This document shows positions 12,980 to 24,356 of a DNA stretch of 64,000 nt, in pieces (position 1 is the first letter of the stretch; every line of letters begins with the position of its first letter). Below the pieces are notes generated by a model, which saw only the letters and a program-made list of their open reading frames with translations, made no database searches and had not been told where the DNA came from. This DNA comes from Macropodus opercularis (lineage: Eukaryota > Chordata > Actinopteri > Anabantiformes > Osphronemidae): positions 13,311,501 through 13,375,500 of the forward strand of contig CM061096.1 in assembly GCA_030770545.1 (NCBI GenBank). The letters run 5' to 3'. The translations under genes were made by a program, and so were the position numbers.

Positions 12980-12985
12980 AATAAA
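12980..12985 (+). terminator. Polyadenylation signal of parvalbumin B
   Basis: AATAAA about 240 bases after the stop codon. Confidence 0.7.
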
Positions 12986-12989
12986 TACT

Positions 12990-14295
12990 CTTTTGGTGTA
13001 AAGTCATCTCGTTCCAGTCAGTCGTCTTTGCATTGGTCGCATGCGGTGAACAGCCCACTGTTTTCACATGGCTGTGGCCATGTCAACACAGTGGCCTTGG
13101 AAATAAGGCAGCGCTAATGAGTTTCCACCTGCGAGGGCTTCTGAATACTCGAGAGGTGCCGAGGGACAGGGTGAATTGAACTGCCTAGCACTTGTTTTGA
13201 TAATTGGTTAATGAGAAGGGGAGTGAAGCTGGACTTGGGCCAGGGGATGGCAAGCACATTGGGAAAGGCCCTAGGGCTTCGCTTGCATACTTTCTAGATC
13301 CGGGGAGGTTTGCGATGGATAGCTGTCACACATAGTGTAATTAGATGGTCTGTTCCAAGGTCTTTTTCTCCACCGACTGCTGCATAGTCAATTTGATGAT
13401 GTGCTGTGGCAACGGGAGGGCTATTAACAGCCCCGATGGCATCAGCAGAAACTTTTATCAAGCTAAGTCTGCTATAAAGAAGCGAACCTACAGCAGTCTG
13501 AGGGTTTCTCACTAAAATGCTCTTGAACTCTTTAGCTGCGCAACAATATCCCATATGAACCTATCAGCAAAGAAAGCTATCTGAAGAGCCACAACAACAT
13601 CAAATGACTTTTCCTGGATGCTTAGGAAACTGCAAGTCAGCAATATGTAAACCCTCAACCCTATCCGATGACTGCCAGAGCTTGTTATAATCAGCCAGTG
13701 GTTAAAACAGAAAAGACATAATGACAGCTGTCTAGTGTTTCCTCGTGGCTGCTCCACAGGGCAGTGCTGCCACCTACAGACCTGAACGACGCTCTCAACA
13801 TTAGAACTGGAGCATAATGAAGTCAGAAAGCCGTTATTTAGGAAGTTCAGGTGGGAGAGCAGAGATGCCCAACAGCTGGATGCTTTGTGCTCCAAGCGGT
13901 CAACCTAACGAGGCTCACAGACGGAATCTCCACTTGCCACATACAACAAAACAACAAAACACAAAATGAAACTCCAGCTTCATTATTGGCTTTTTAAATC
14001 CATTGCTTTGTAAATCAACAATGTTAAAGGAACTGAGGCAGCGTGATGTGTCACACTCGGTGTCCGCCCTCTTGAATGTGTTTGTGTGCTGCCAGCAGCT
14101 CTTTCAATCCGTCCTCCTCAGCAGTTCAGTACACAGGCCTATTCTTAGCGACGGGGCACATTGAAGACTTCTTCAAACGCACCTTTTAAGCGTCTTCATT
14201 TGTGAAACTTAAAATAGACCGCTCTCCGGCCGCGGGATGAATGCTCGCCGCCCCCTTCTCGGTGTCAGTTATCTTATGCCACAGATTTCGACGGA
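12990..14295. other. Intergenic spacer, parvalbumin B to C
   Basis: About 1.3 kb without a gene. A near-match to a MEF2 site (CTTAAAATAG, one base off consensus) lies close to 14210, about 95 bases before the next TATA box. Confidence 0.55.
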
Positions 14296-14302
14296 GTGAA
14301 AC

Positions 14303-14310
14303 TATAAAAG
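14303..14310 (+). promoter_or_regulatory. TATA box of parvalbumin C
   Basis: TATAAAAG about 30 bases before the probable start of the non-coding first exon, which ends at 14396 with a GTGAGT donor. Confidence 0.75.
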
Positions 14311-14794
14311 GTCACCGAGAGCACTGGAGAAGACCACTGCAGTCGACTCGAGCCCCGTCTGTGACACCTGTACCGAACAAAGCCAAGACACCAGAGGTGA
14401 GTTGGACCGAGAGGACAAAGCAAAGCAGGGATCCGAGCAGCATCACTTCGCATCATCAAAGCGATTGTTTTGCTGCGCTGTGATTGAAGGACTAGTAATC
14501 AAACACGTAAAGAGGATGTATCTTTAAAGGGGGCAGCAGTCTGGAGACCCAGCATCTGGCCTGCAATGCCGTTAGTTTAGTGGCAAATTAGAGAAAAAAG
14601 CATCCTGTTCAGAAAGAAATGCGTTTTAAACAAGTTATATATTTTGAATACTTATTTTATTTGGCCAGCAAAGTAAACGCGTGTAAACCTGCTTATTTTG
14701 AAGGACAATGTAAGAATGGATAAAAATACGATCCATATTGAACAACACGCGACTGACATTGCTTTGATTGTGTAATATTGTACTGCAGACCACG

Positions 14795-15517
14795 ATGGCC
14801 TTCGCGGGTGTGCTGAAAGATGCTGATGTCGCTGCAGCCCTGGAGGAGTGCAAAGGTGGGTCCTGAACGAACGGCGTTAGAATCACAGCTCTCTGTCTGT
14901 GAGGGGAGGGGAGAAGGTGTTGATGGGGTGTATCGGGATCCCGTTAACCCCCAGCGTTCATTTCAGGCGCCGACTCATTCAATCACTCGAAGTTCTTCAA
15001 GACCAGCGGTCTTCACGGCAAGACCGCCGACGAGCTCAAAAAGGCCTTCGCCATCATCGACCAGGACAAGAGTGGGTTCATTGAGGAGGATGAGCTGAAG
15101 TAAGGCGCACGCTAGGACTTAAAAGACGTCACCAGGGGGCATCAGTTGCTTCCTCTTGCTTTCAGATCGGTTCAGGCAAAGTCATCTCTAGATGTGTGCA
15201 GTAGAATTACAGATGGAACTGTTTGATATGAGCGGGGGTCCATGAACTAACCACCAGTACCCAAACACTGTGCGTCCGCAGGCTGTTCCTGCAGAACTTC
15301 AAGGCGGACGCACGCGTACTGACCGATGCGGAGACCAAGGCTTTTCTCCAGGCTGGTGACACCGACGGTGACGGCAAGATCGGCGCAGAAGGTAAGACTG
15401 CGGTTAACGCCTGGTAGTCAGAGCCAGTGTACAACCCCCTCGCTGTGGAACAGAGCCTGTAAACCGTGTGCGTTGTGCTGTCTCTCTACAGAGTTCGCTG
15501 CCTTGGTTGGCAAGTGA
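14795..15517 (+). CDS. pvalb: Parvalbumin C (beta type)
   Basis: Cytosolic EF-hand Ca2+ buffer of fast muscle. The non-coding exon ends at 14396. Coding exons are 14795-14855, 14967-15099, 15282-15391 and 15492-15517, giving 109 residues. It starts MAFAGVLKDADVAAAL. The CD loop is DQDKSGFIEEDE and the EF loop DTDGDGKIGAEE, all ligands present. The C-terminus EFAALVGK differs from the usual EFAALVKA. This is the most compact gene of the array, with coding introns of 111, 182 and 100 bp, and its exons are noticeably GC-rich (many C/G third positions) compared with parvalbumin A. A TATA box precedes exon 1. Residue 21, at the exon junction, is Gly where the other three have Ala. Confidence 0.97.
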
Positions 15518-15741
15518 CCAACTAAATCTGCACTGATGGAACAACAAAGCCTACGTCGACCTTCCCCATTTACATCTGAAATATAAATGATTTTTATACA
15601 TTTGCTTAAGAGACGTTTCCTCATATGCAACACACTGTCCAAAAAATGATTGTGAATGTCGCTCGGTTGTCTTCATGTCTTAAATATGAATTTTGCTTAT
15701 TGTAAAATCTATGATGCACTTTCCAGGAACGGAAGGAAAAA

Positions 15742-15747
15742 AATAAA
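15742..15747 (+). terminator. Polyadenylation signal of parvalbumin C
   Basis: AATAAA in an A-rich run about 225 bases after the stop codon. Confidence 0.7.
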
Positions 15748-15759
15748 ACATTTTCCACC

Positions 15760-17176
15760 TTATTTTTCGATTTGGTGTCTTTCAAACTTATAAACAACAA
15801 CTCACTCCTTCCATTATCTTTAACTCAAACTCCCTGCACTACACATAGGCCTATATGTTGCGAACCATATAAGAAATGAATCTTGAAATAGAGTGACAGG
15901 GATAATTATGCCTTTCATACATATCCATCAGTTTTAGATCAGTTTCTGCTCCGTACTCCACTAGATGGAGCTACTTCCGTTGGGTTTGCAAATACCTACA
16001 CTTGCCTAAAGTGTTGACAGACGCACCGGGGCCAAGGCACAATTTACTCTGGCACCTGTCACTAGCAGAACTCGCAGTTTGGACATGTAATTGGAGGATC
16101 AAGTGTTTGTTTTACCTGAATGATTTTGTTTCCATAAGCTCTTTTTGGGACAACAAAATATTTTCATTTGAGACGATATGAGCAAAAACTAATTATACTA
16201 ATTCAAATAAAACACGTTATTTGTGCAGTTTGATAATCAGTTTTAAATAATGTTTTATTCCAGTAACATTTCTCTCGAACTCTCTACACGATCAAGGTCG
16301 AGGCTCCTAAAGACCATGAGCGCATGTGGATAAATAAATGATCGCCCAGTAACAGTATAATCTGTGAGGTATCAACGAGGAGCATGCTATTGTGCACCCA
16401 GTGTGGGTAAAGTCGCACTCTGAAGGTCTATCCGGTGTCCAAGTTTCTTTTCACAGTCTGGGGGAAATGATTAAGTTTCTCTTTACCTGCTGGGGCGTCC
16501 ACTTCACAGAAGCCGATCAGAGGTGACAGGTTGAGGGGCCCTGTTGACACGTTGAAGAGAGGCTGGCAAAGCTCACTAGGGAAACGCCAACTTTTATTCA
16601 AGAATGAATGACGCTGCTGTCACTGTGCACATCAAATGCATAAAATGTTATTTTAAAATCTGCAATGAGAAAATGTGGGAATTTAACCACGAACCTAACG
16701 TTGGTCCCAGACTAACCTGACTAATAGGCAAAATGGTCCTGGTCAGTGAGGTGAGCAAGAATCCAAAGGTCAAGAGAAGATGATCATCAAACATGCTTTA
16801 ATGGGGAGGTGAGACACGAGTGAAAGACTAAATCTAAGCTCTTCTCATACATCCTCTAATACCGTCCATGTTGAAAGATGGTACCGTCATGTGGGAGATA
16901 AAGCTGGAAATGACAGCTGAGAGCCACTTATTTCATTTTAATTATGAGCCAGGTTGCTGGATGTGTAAATTGTGACTTGTCACAGCGGAGTGAAAAAAGA
17001 GCACGAGCCATAGCAAAGTAAGAAGACTGGTCCGAAGTAATGAAAGAGACAGAGATTCCAGAAGGAGACAGGGCGAGGCCGCCCCTCACTTGTCATATGC
17101 TCGAGGATGTCCCCGAGTGTCAGGTTGCGGAAGATGACACTTTGCAGAAACTATTAGAAAGACACCCAGCACACGC
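15760..17176. other. Intergenic spacer, parvalbumin C to tRNA-Gln
   Basis: About 1.4 kb without a recognisable gene or repeat. Confidence 0.55.
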
Positions 17177-17248
17177 GGTTCCATGGTGTAATGGTTAGCA
17201 CTCTGGACTCTGAATCCAGCGATCCGAGTTCAAATCTCGGTGGGACCT
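17177..17248 (+). tRNA. tRNA-Gln (anticodon CTG)
   Basis: A 72-base cloverleaf. The acceptor stem GGTTCCA pairs with TGGGACC (one G-T wobble). The D arm contains TGGTGTAATGGTTAGCA, with the internal A box for RNA polymerase III. The anticodon stem CTGGA/TCCAG encloses the loop CTCTGAA, giving anticodon CTG at 17210-17212. The T arm contains GAGTTCAAATCTC, the B box. There is no intron and no encoded CCA, as in eukaryotes. It lies alone between two parvalbumin genes. It decodes CAG codons. Confidence 0.95.
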
Positions 17249-18355
17249 GTTTCGTTATTCCTTATTCCCTTATAGATTCAACGTAAGGACTTGTGCTCTG
17301 CATGTAAAGCACACGAAGCACTGGGCGCTTGATTCCCTCCTCCCGTGAGTTGCTGCAGTGAACAGCCTCCGAGGAATGTGCGCATCGACCCCTCGACTTC
17401 TTTCTGTTTCAGGCCCGTTAAAACGCTCATACCGCGGACAAAAGAACATTTGGCTGCCAGAAAGATTCAAAGTGACCGAATGGGGCAAATGGCCAAGCTC
17501 TAATAGAAGGGAAGGGCTCGGGGTTGCCGGTGCAATGCCCTGCGTGGAATGCGAATGCTCGGCGCATTATGCATCATCATCATCATCACCATCAGGGAGT
17601 AGACAGGACACCGACGGCAGAGGGTGACCCCGGGTCCCTTATTCAGCACAGCTGACAAAGCAAACTAGAGAGGATGCCCCATGCCAGCGTGAGGCAGCGA
17701 GAAAGTTGGAAAGGACCCGCGTCTCCGACTCGAAGTGTTCGGCAGCCTTCACGCATACGTTGGGGTTTCGTTCGATTCGTTTGGCCAAAACGCGTGAAGC
17801 ATGGAGGAAAGAAAACAGACCGACGGAACCAGAAGCGTAACAGCCCCAGACACTGTGGCAGGTGAAGCTCCACGCGCTCAAAGAGATGCGCATGATTCCC
17901 CACCTCTCTAGGTGACTCTATAATCTTGCAGCTGGTGCCACTGACATGAGACACGTGGTCTTTCTGCAACACAGCAAAAGATTCAATATCAGCTGACTTA
18001 TTATTTCCCACAGCTCACCTCTAATGTAACGATAAGGGCACATTTTCACCGGGATGTGGCTCAGATATGTGCTCGTTTTGGGGGCTGCTGGCTGTAAATG
18101 GATATCTGCATGAAGAGGCGGGGGTGGGGGGGCTCACACAGGCACAGAGGGAGACAAGGAGAGAGAAAGCGATTGCAGTTCCGTTACATCCCCACTGTAT
18201 TTACTGTACTATATAATTCCAGAGGGGAGAGGAGGAGGGGGCGTTGGGAGGTCAGGAGGGAGTGGTGGATGGGAGAGAAGAACGCGCGTTTTAACTTAAT
18301 TTGCTATTTACAAGGGCGGTACGGAAGCCCACGGTCCGATCACTCTGCTCGTGGG
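17249..18355. other. Spacer between tRNA-Gln and the parvalbumin D promoter
   Basis: About 1.1 kb. It holds a short ATC-type trinucleotide run near 17571-17592 and a purine-rich stretch at 18115-18270 (G-rich, runs of gggagg and gagagg). Short open frames here look like chance products of the biased composition. Confidence 0.5.
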
Positions 18356-18357
18356 CG

Positions 18358-18367
18358 TTATAAATAG
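18358..18367 (+). promoter_or_regulatory. MEF2 consensus site upstream of parvalbumin D
   Basis: TTATAAATAG fits YTAWWWWTAR exactly and lies about 103 bases before the TATA box, nearly the same spacing as the MEF2 site of parvalbumin B. It might itself act as a TATA-like element, so the role is inferred. Confidence 0.55.
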
Positions 18368-18469
18368 TAAAGGTTAATTAGTTAGCTGAGAAACAGGATC
18401 AGGGGCGGGCAGCTAGAATTTCCATAGACAGGTAACTCAAGCAATCCCCATTGTCATTGCAATCAGACC

Positions 18470-18478
18470 TATATAAAT
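18470..18478 (+). promoter_or_regulatory. TATA box of parvalbumin D
   Basis: TATATAAAT about 30 bases before the likely start of the non-coding exon, which ends at 18558 with a GTAAGT donor. Confidence 0.75.
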
Positions 18479-19018
18479 CCGCATTGACGGACAGCGCTCA
18501 CCACATAGCCTTACCTCTCAGCTGGATCACGGACCGGGCGAGAACCCCCATTACTACGGTAAGTTGCTGTGCGGGTCGTGGAAGGTCACTTTTGATGTGA
18601 AGTGGCTACTTTTCATCCGGTAATAAGATTTTATACGGAGAGGTTATCTGGCTGTTTTATACTGAACGCACCTTAAAGCAGGGATGACAGGTGAACTGAT
18701 GCACGTAAGGTGGCTTGTGTGCGTAAAAAGTGATAGAAGCAAAAGCAAGAAGAATGTTTTTATCTTACTTGATTAATGGGACGACTCCTTAAACTGCTTT
18801 AGTGCTTTGTGCAGAGAGAAGCTCGCATCATTTCACTCATTTTTAACTTGAATTTACTAGATTTGGGGGATATAATACAATATGCAGCTTTGCGTCTGTG
18901 TCAGCCACTTAAATATCTTCAGCTGTCCATCCGGGCTAAGTTAGAAGGTTTACTAGTACAGACTACCTGGATAAACTTGTTAATAATTCACTATAGTTGT
19001 TCCTTCAACAGGACTAAA

Positions 19019-20103
19019 ATGTCACTGTCATCCATCCTTTCCGCTGATGCCATTGAAAATGCTATCAAGGATTGCCAAGGTATCGTATTCTCCCAATATC
19101 ATTATTGCTCCCTTCATTTCATTGTTTGCTTTTTCAGTTACTTACAATGTTTCTTCTGGAGTTTAAAGTCATTTTCTAAACAGCAACCAGACACTTCACA
19201 AAGTGTAAAGATGTTTTACCCTGTTATCAACTGTAATACAGCAGCAAAGAAAAAATGACTCGACTCAAAATTCACAGGAAACATTCAGGATTCAGACTGA
19301 GGCCAAGAAGACAAATGACACCACTCTTAGTTGTTCGGTGTTAGACCTTTGTGATATTGTCTATTTTAACTGTAGTTCAGACAGGATTCAATGACTGATG
19401 TTAGTTTTGTCATAATTCATAAAATCCACCTCATCTCTGACTCTTCCAGCTCCAGATTCCTTCTGCCCCAGAAAGTTTTTCCAAATGTGTGGACTCACCA
19501 AAAAAAGCCCCCAGGATGTGAGGAAGGTTTTTGGGATCTTGGACAATGATGCCAGCGGCTTTATCGAGGAGGATGAACTCAAGTGAGTGAGGGTCATTCA
19601 CAAAATAGAGAAGCTTCTGTGCAGGTTATAGTACGGCTTATTGGCAAAAACTATTAGAGCCACCGTTCATATTCCAAAACATAATTTTTCATCCTGATTA
19701 CGGGTTTCGGATTTGTGCTTAGTTGAGTATGAGGAGTACTGTACCTCTAACCCTGGTATTTGTGGACCTGTCAGATTTTTTCTGCAGAGGTTTGTTCCTG
19801 GGGCTCGAGTTCTCACTGACAAGGAGACCAAAGCCTTCTTGTCTGCAGCAGATGACGATAGCGATGGCAAGATTGGAGCAGATGGTGAAAGTTTATTTTA
19901 TTATCTGAAACATGTTTGATTATCTAGGTTGACTGTATTATCTGCTTGTTCTGGATTCTTATACATATAAAATACACAATTTAAAACTTGAATTGATGCT
20001 AGTAATATCTATAACACTACATCCGTTCAGAATGACAGGCCGGTGAATCTTACTGACACTGTTTCTCCCCTCTGCAGAGTTCCAGGCAATGGTCTTGTCC
20101 TAA
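19019..20103 (+). CDS. pvalb: Parvalbumin D (oncomodulin / thymic-like)
   Basis: EF-hand Ca2+ buffer of the oncomodulin/avian thymic hormone branch. The non-coding exon ends at 18558. Coding exons are 19019-19079, 19450-19582, 19775-19884 and 20078-20103, giving 109 residues. It begins MSLSSILSADAIENAI rather than MAF.G. The CD loop is DNDASGFIEEDE and the EF loop DDDSDGKIGADE; both keep the Ca2+ ligands. It contains KFFLQRFVPGARVL and ends EFQAMVLS, like oncomodulin (EFQ.MV.S). Because of its branch it may act outside muscle, for example in sensory cells or thymus, though its promoter also has TATA and MEF2-type sites. Assignment to the branch is by remembered motifs; the numbered paralogue name is left open. 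Confidence 0.95.
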
Positions 20104-20204
20104 ACAGCTGGACTCTACCCTGTAACTTGACTTGGCCTCCATCCCCTGTTCCACTACATGCAAGAGATGTCTTAGTTTTAGCCTCTTATTTTCCACCTGG
20201 TTAT

Positions 20205-20210
20205 AATAAA
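20205..20210 (+). terminator. Polyadenylation signal of parvalbumin D
   Basis: AATAAA about 100 bases after the stop codon. Confidence 0.7.
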
Positions 20211-20214
20211 AGCT

Positions 20215-23200
20215 TTTGAAACTATTTATATCTGCAAAACTTGCTCGGTCAACAGAAATCAAATTTCTCATTTTTCTTTCAGTTTTTGTTCTTTTTCTTT
20301 CTATTTCGGACAGATTATAAACCTGTTTGGCCCAATTAATAAACAATTCACCATGTAACTAATAAAATAAAATAATAAAATGCAAATCTTGTGGTTCTTT
20401 GTCTTATTTCTGCTACGCAATGTATGAAAAAACTAGGAACTTCTAAATTTATATGGTTATATGCACAAATTAACATCTAAACTGTGAGGTAATGGGAATG
20501 CATTTACTCTATAACTGCGGAGGCAAACTCTATGCTGCACACTAAACTATGTGTGCACAGAACACAGTCATGCATGCAGACACACAGTCACACCCTGCTT
20601 CACCAGGGAATTTCTAGCCATGGCTCTGCGCTACTGCCATGGTCCTGCTCTACAGGGAGGAAGCAGAGGAGTTGACCTTGATGACCACTTGAGTGTCACT
20701 GCGGCTGGATCGAATGACACCTGACCTCAGCTTTGTAAATAAACCCTGCTGAACCTTGGAGCTGCTCAGGCTTGGACAACAAAACATAAGTTCATGCGCA
20801 CACACACACACACTACATGCCTGTAGTGGATGTGCATGTATCAGTCAGGGTGTGTGTATGTGCATACGTAGCAGGAAATGCCAACTCTGCACAAAGCTAT
20901 ATCTGCAAATGCTGGGTTTTACGTGTATTCAGTTCTCCTTGCCAGCTCAGGATATACTGGAGTGCAGACATTATATTACACTCTCCCAAATTCTCAGACA
21001 GAAGTTGGACCATATTCTGCATTCATCTCATCAGAAACTTTAAAAAGCACATAGCTGTTTCATTCTCTGCACTTACAGGATCCACAGGATTACAATTAAC
21101 AACCACCTCACTATTCAGCCACCCCCTACAGGCGCCAAAATACAGACTTTTCAGAGCTTCCATGTGGGTGACAGTTTAATTATCTGTATATCATAGGCAG
21201 GACCTGGCTATTACTGCACACACCTGCTAGTCAGAACCGCGGGTTACCCTGGTATTAGCATGATGTCATGGTCAGAAATGTAGGATGTGTAGCCATACAG
21301 GTACCTATTGCTGCTTGATTAAGATGGTGGGCTGCAGCGATAGGGGTTTTAGGATTGTGACTTATTCAGCAGAGCATGGACAGCATTTTATAAATTATTA
21401 TAAAGTCTATAAAGAATACTTGAAGACCTTTGTCTTCAGTTATACTGTGACTTATATTCCTCTTGTCTCAGGTGACACATGCACAGAGAGGCAAAACACT
21501 AATTATCGTGCATCCATATCTGCTGTTATCGGTTTCTGATCCGCGTGTCTGCAGACACAGAGAGTCGGCCACGCAGCTGAAGTGTGGCAAGGTTGGGGAA
21601 GCCTGTAGGTAACACGAGCCAGGGGACACACAATGGATCCGTGACCCCTGCAGGTCAGGAGCAGTGAGTGGTAAACAGGAAGGAAACGTGAACCAACTGG
21701 ATGACACTGACTGCTGGATGTACTGCAGTGGGACAGAAGTACAAGATAATGTGACAAGCAGATTACCTGGACTAAAGGGCAATAGGAGACTATGGCTGTA
21801 TTTCTATATAATGACAGTGAAGACTTTATTACCATTCTAATAATATGGCTGCAAAGTTTATGAAACCAAGATTGCAATTACTGCACATAATGCTGTAAAA
21901 GATTCAATGTCCGCAGTCAAATCTCACCTTGTAAAGGCCAAAGGCAGAAACCCCTGCACAATGTGCATGACCTTCAGGAATGTGCATGCCCTCAGGCGCC
22001 ATTACACGAGGAACCGTCCTGCTACTGTGATGAAAATAGACACATGGGCACTGTCAAAAACTCCACCGTGCAAGAAGGACGCCCATACTCTGACTTTGTC
22101 CAGACACAAACCCAGATGGTCTGACATACAGTGGAAACATGTTCTTTAGTCAGAGTCCACATTTCAGCTTCTCTTTATTAGATAAAAAGATTTTTAAAAA
22201 ACATCTGACTGATGCACATAACCCTCACCTATTGTGGACGGTTTCCAAACAAAAAAAAGTGACATATGTCATTATGTGACATAAAAGTGTGACATAATAT
22301 ATATGTCGTCTATATATATATATATATATATATAATCCTATATCACTTTTGAAAAAGTTCCTGGTCATGTCATTAGGAACATAAACTAACCAAGAAACAT
22401 TCACAAACACCATATGTGACTTCACCACTCAAGTGTGGATGAGCCTCCTGGGATGGACATACAGTATAGGCTTTGTCTGCTCATTTGCTTGGAACTTCAA
22501 TAATTGATGGCTTCGCTTTATTGTCACCAAAAACTCATATCGAGAAAAGAGTGTCAGGCTCAACTTACTGATTAAGTCTGTGTGAAACTTTAATGCGCAC
22601 CCCATCTTCAGCTGATAACAAACCGATGTGTCTGGGCAAACAAAAGACGGGAAACTAAAGCGTTTGTCGTCTGCTGTGCATCCAGGTTGTGTTGTGGCAA
22701 ACACTGATCATATTTGGAGTCTACCCGATAGTCTGAACACAGACTAACTTCGTAAAAGATTTAACCGGCTTGTTAGGATGACTGAATGGGCTTTGTGAGC
22801 TCTGCACAGGAACTCTATCCATAATGCAGGGGATGACAGCACTGCCTCTGTTCCCCCACAAGCAGCAGTCCTGGGCCTGTACTTATGACGTCTGTGTGCA
22901 GCTTCCCCTCATTAATGCATGAGAGGCAAGGCACATATTAATGTCCATTCTTCGTACACATCAAGCAATCCTGGAAGCCAGGCTTGCGAAATCCATTTCC
23001 CCAATTGTCTGCATGTATCATAAGTTGTCAATATATTCATGAAGCTGTTTCCGTTAATTAGAATAAGTTGGCAGCTTAAACTACAAACCACACCCTGCTT
23101 AAACCCTCCGTCAGCTGTTACACATGGTAAGTGACTCTTAGACTGAGTAATTGCTGCCATGGAGAAGTAGACGACTACTTTGGAGACTTTTCCAAATGAG

Positions 23201-24150
23201 AAGGCACAATCAGATAAAACGGCAAGTGTCCTCCAGGAGGAACGCACCACGTCCAGTGGAATAATGCTTTTATATGATAAAAGTATGGAAGCTCTGATAC
23301 TGATTACTGATAACCCAGTAAGCATGTGTGTATGGTTTATAGGCTGTATTTAAGGCGCTGGATTTAAGTTGCTTTAAGCAATGTATCGATTGCTTATCTA
23401 TCAGTTCACACAGTGTCCATGTCAGCGAGCCAGCAGCCTGTACCTGAGTAAGTTAGCACCTAAGCCTATGTTACCCCACTGCCCTACACCCCTGCTATCT
23501 AGAGCCTGACAGACACCCTTGTTCTTACATGATTTAAAGAACTACTGTGAACTGTCGGGTTTCAGCTACACCTGTGTTCTCAGTTTCTAGCTCAGGCCTC
23601 AGTCTGGCCATTAGATACGACTATTACCTCAGAGGAGCTGCCAGTCTTAGACAGACTACAAACGACAAAATTCCACTGCAGCTGCACTACTGTGGTAGAG
23701 TGCACACACGCATTTCACACACAATGCACATGAAAGTGAGGTAGATTATGAGCTACAGTACCTGCAGCCTCTTACAGTTTGCAGAGGTGCCATGTTTTGC
23801 AGTATGTACATTTGGGTGATTCCATAACAGATTATATGGGAATTCATGAGAACCTTCATACATAATAAAGAAAAACCTAAAGAGTGTAACAAACAACTAG
23901 AAAGTAAAGCAAAGATAAAAAATGATAAATGCGAGTATGACTGATTGCGCTGCTGACGTCTGACATGTACTCACCAACTCAGGAGGTAAATGATACTACG
24001 GCGTCCTCTAGTGTGTTTTGGATGAAACGTGCAGGGACAAACAATTACGACATGTATTAAAGTCAATCAAAAGCCAGTGACTCAACCTCAACAACATAAC
24101 TGTTGCGGTTAATTATTAGAGACTTTAGAAAACCTGACACATGATTTCAC
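20215..24150. other. Gene-free region between parvalbumin D and aimp2
   Basis: About 3.9 kb. I see no splice-consistent gene. A short frame at 21907-22149 has a Cys pair and spaced His residues (CTMCMTFRNVHALRRHY) that hint at a decayed zinc finger or transposon fragment, but nothing supports expression. A TA microsatellite lies at 22311-22334. Confidence 0.5.
22311..22334. repeat. TA microsatellite
   Basis: Twelve uninterrupted TA units, in a wider tract with several copies of gacat/atgtc that could fold back on themselves (22255-22310). Confidence 0.9.
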
Positions 24151-24197
24151 CTGTCGACCACCTCTTAGCTCAACACGCCGTTTACGTAGACCGGACG

Positions 24198-24222
24198 TGA
24201 CGTCACCGCGGCCTTCTTCCGG
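24198..24222 (+). promoter_or_regulatory. CRE and ETS motifs of the aimp2 promoter
   Basis: A full palindromic CRE, TGACGTCA, lies at 24198-24205, and an ETS-type CTTCCGG at 24216-24222, in CpG-rich sequence about 150 bases before the aimp2 ATG. No TATA box is seen. This composition is usual for housekeeping promoters; binding is inferred. Confidence 0.6.
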
Positions 24223-24356
24223 TGGACTGGAATCCCCTACTACGCGTCCGCCGCTGCTGCTGTCTGTCAACATCATTCATTTCCAGAAGGCATCTGTGAC
24301 TGGGACTATTATTTTATTTGTAACTGTTAGTTTCTGCCGTGCTGTCACTGTCCGCC

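Noticed and set aside
13512..13895. A 127-codon minus-strand open frame between parvalbumins B and C
   Set aside because: No recognisable domain and no codon pattern suggesting selection.
21907..22149. Possible zinc-finger or transposon remnant (80 codons)
   Set aside because: Only one Cys pair and irregular His spacing; no splice sites, promoter or further domains to support it.
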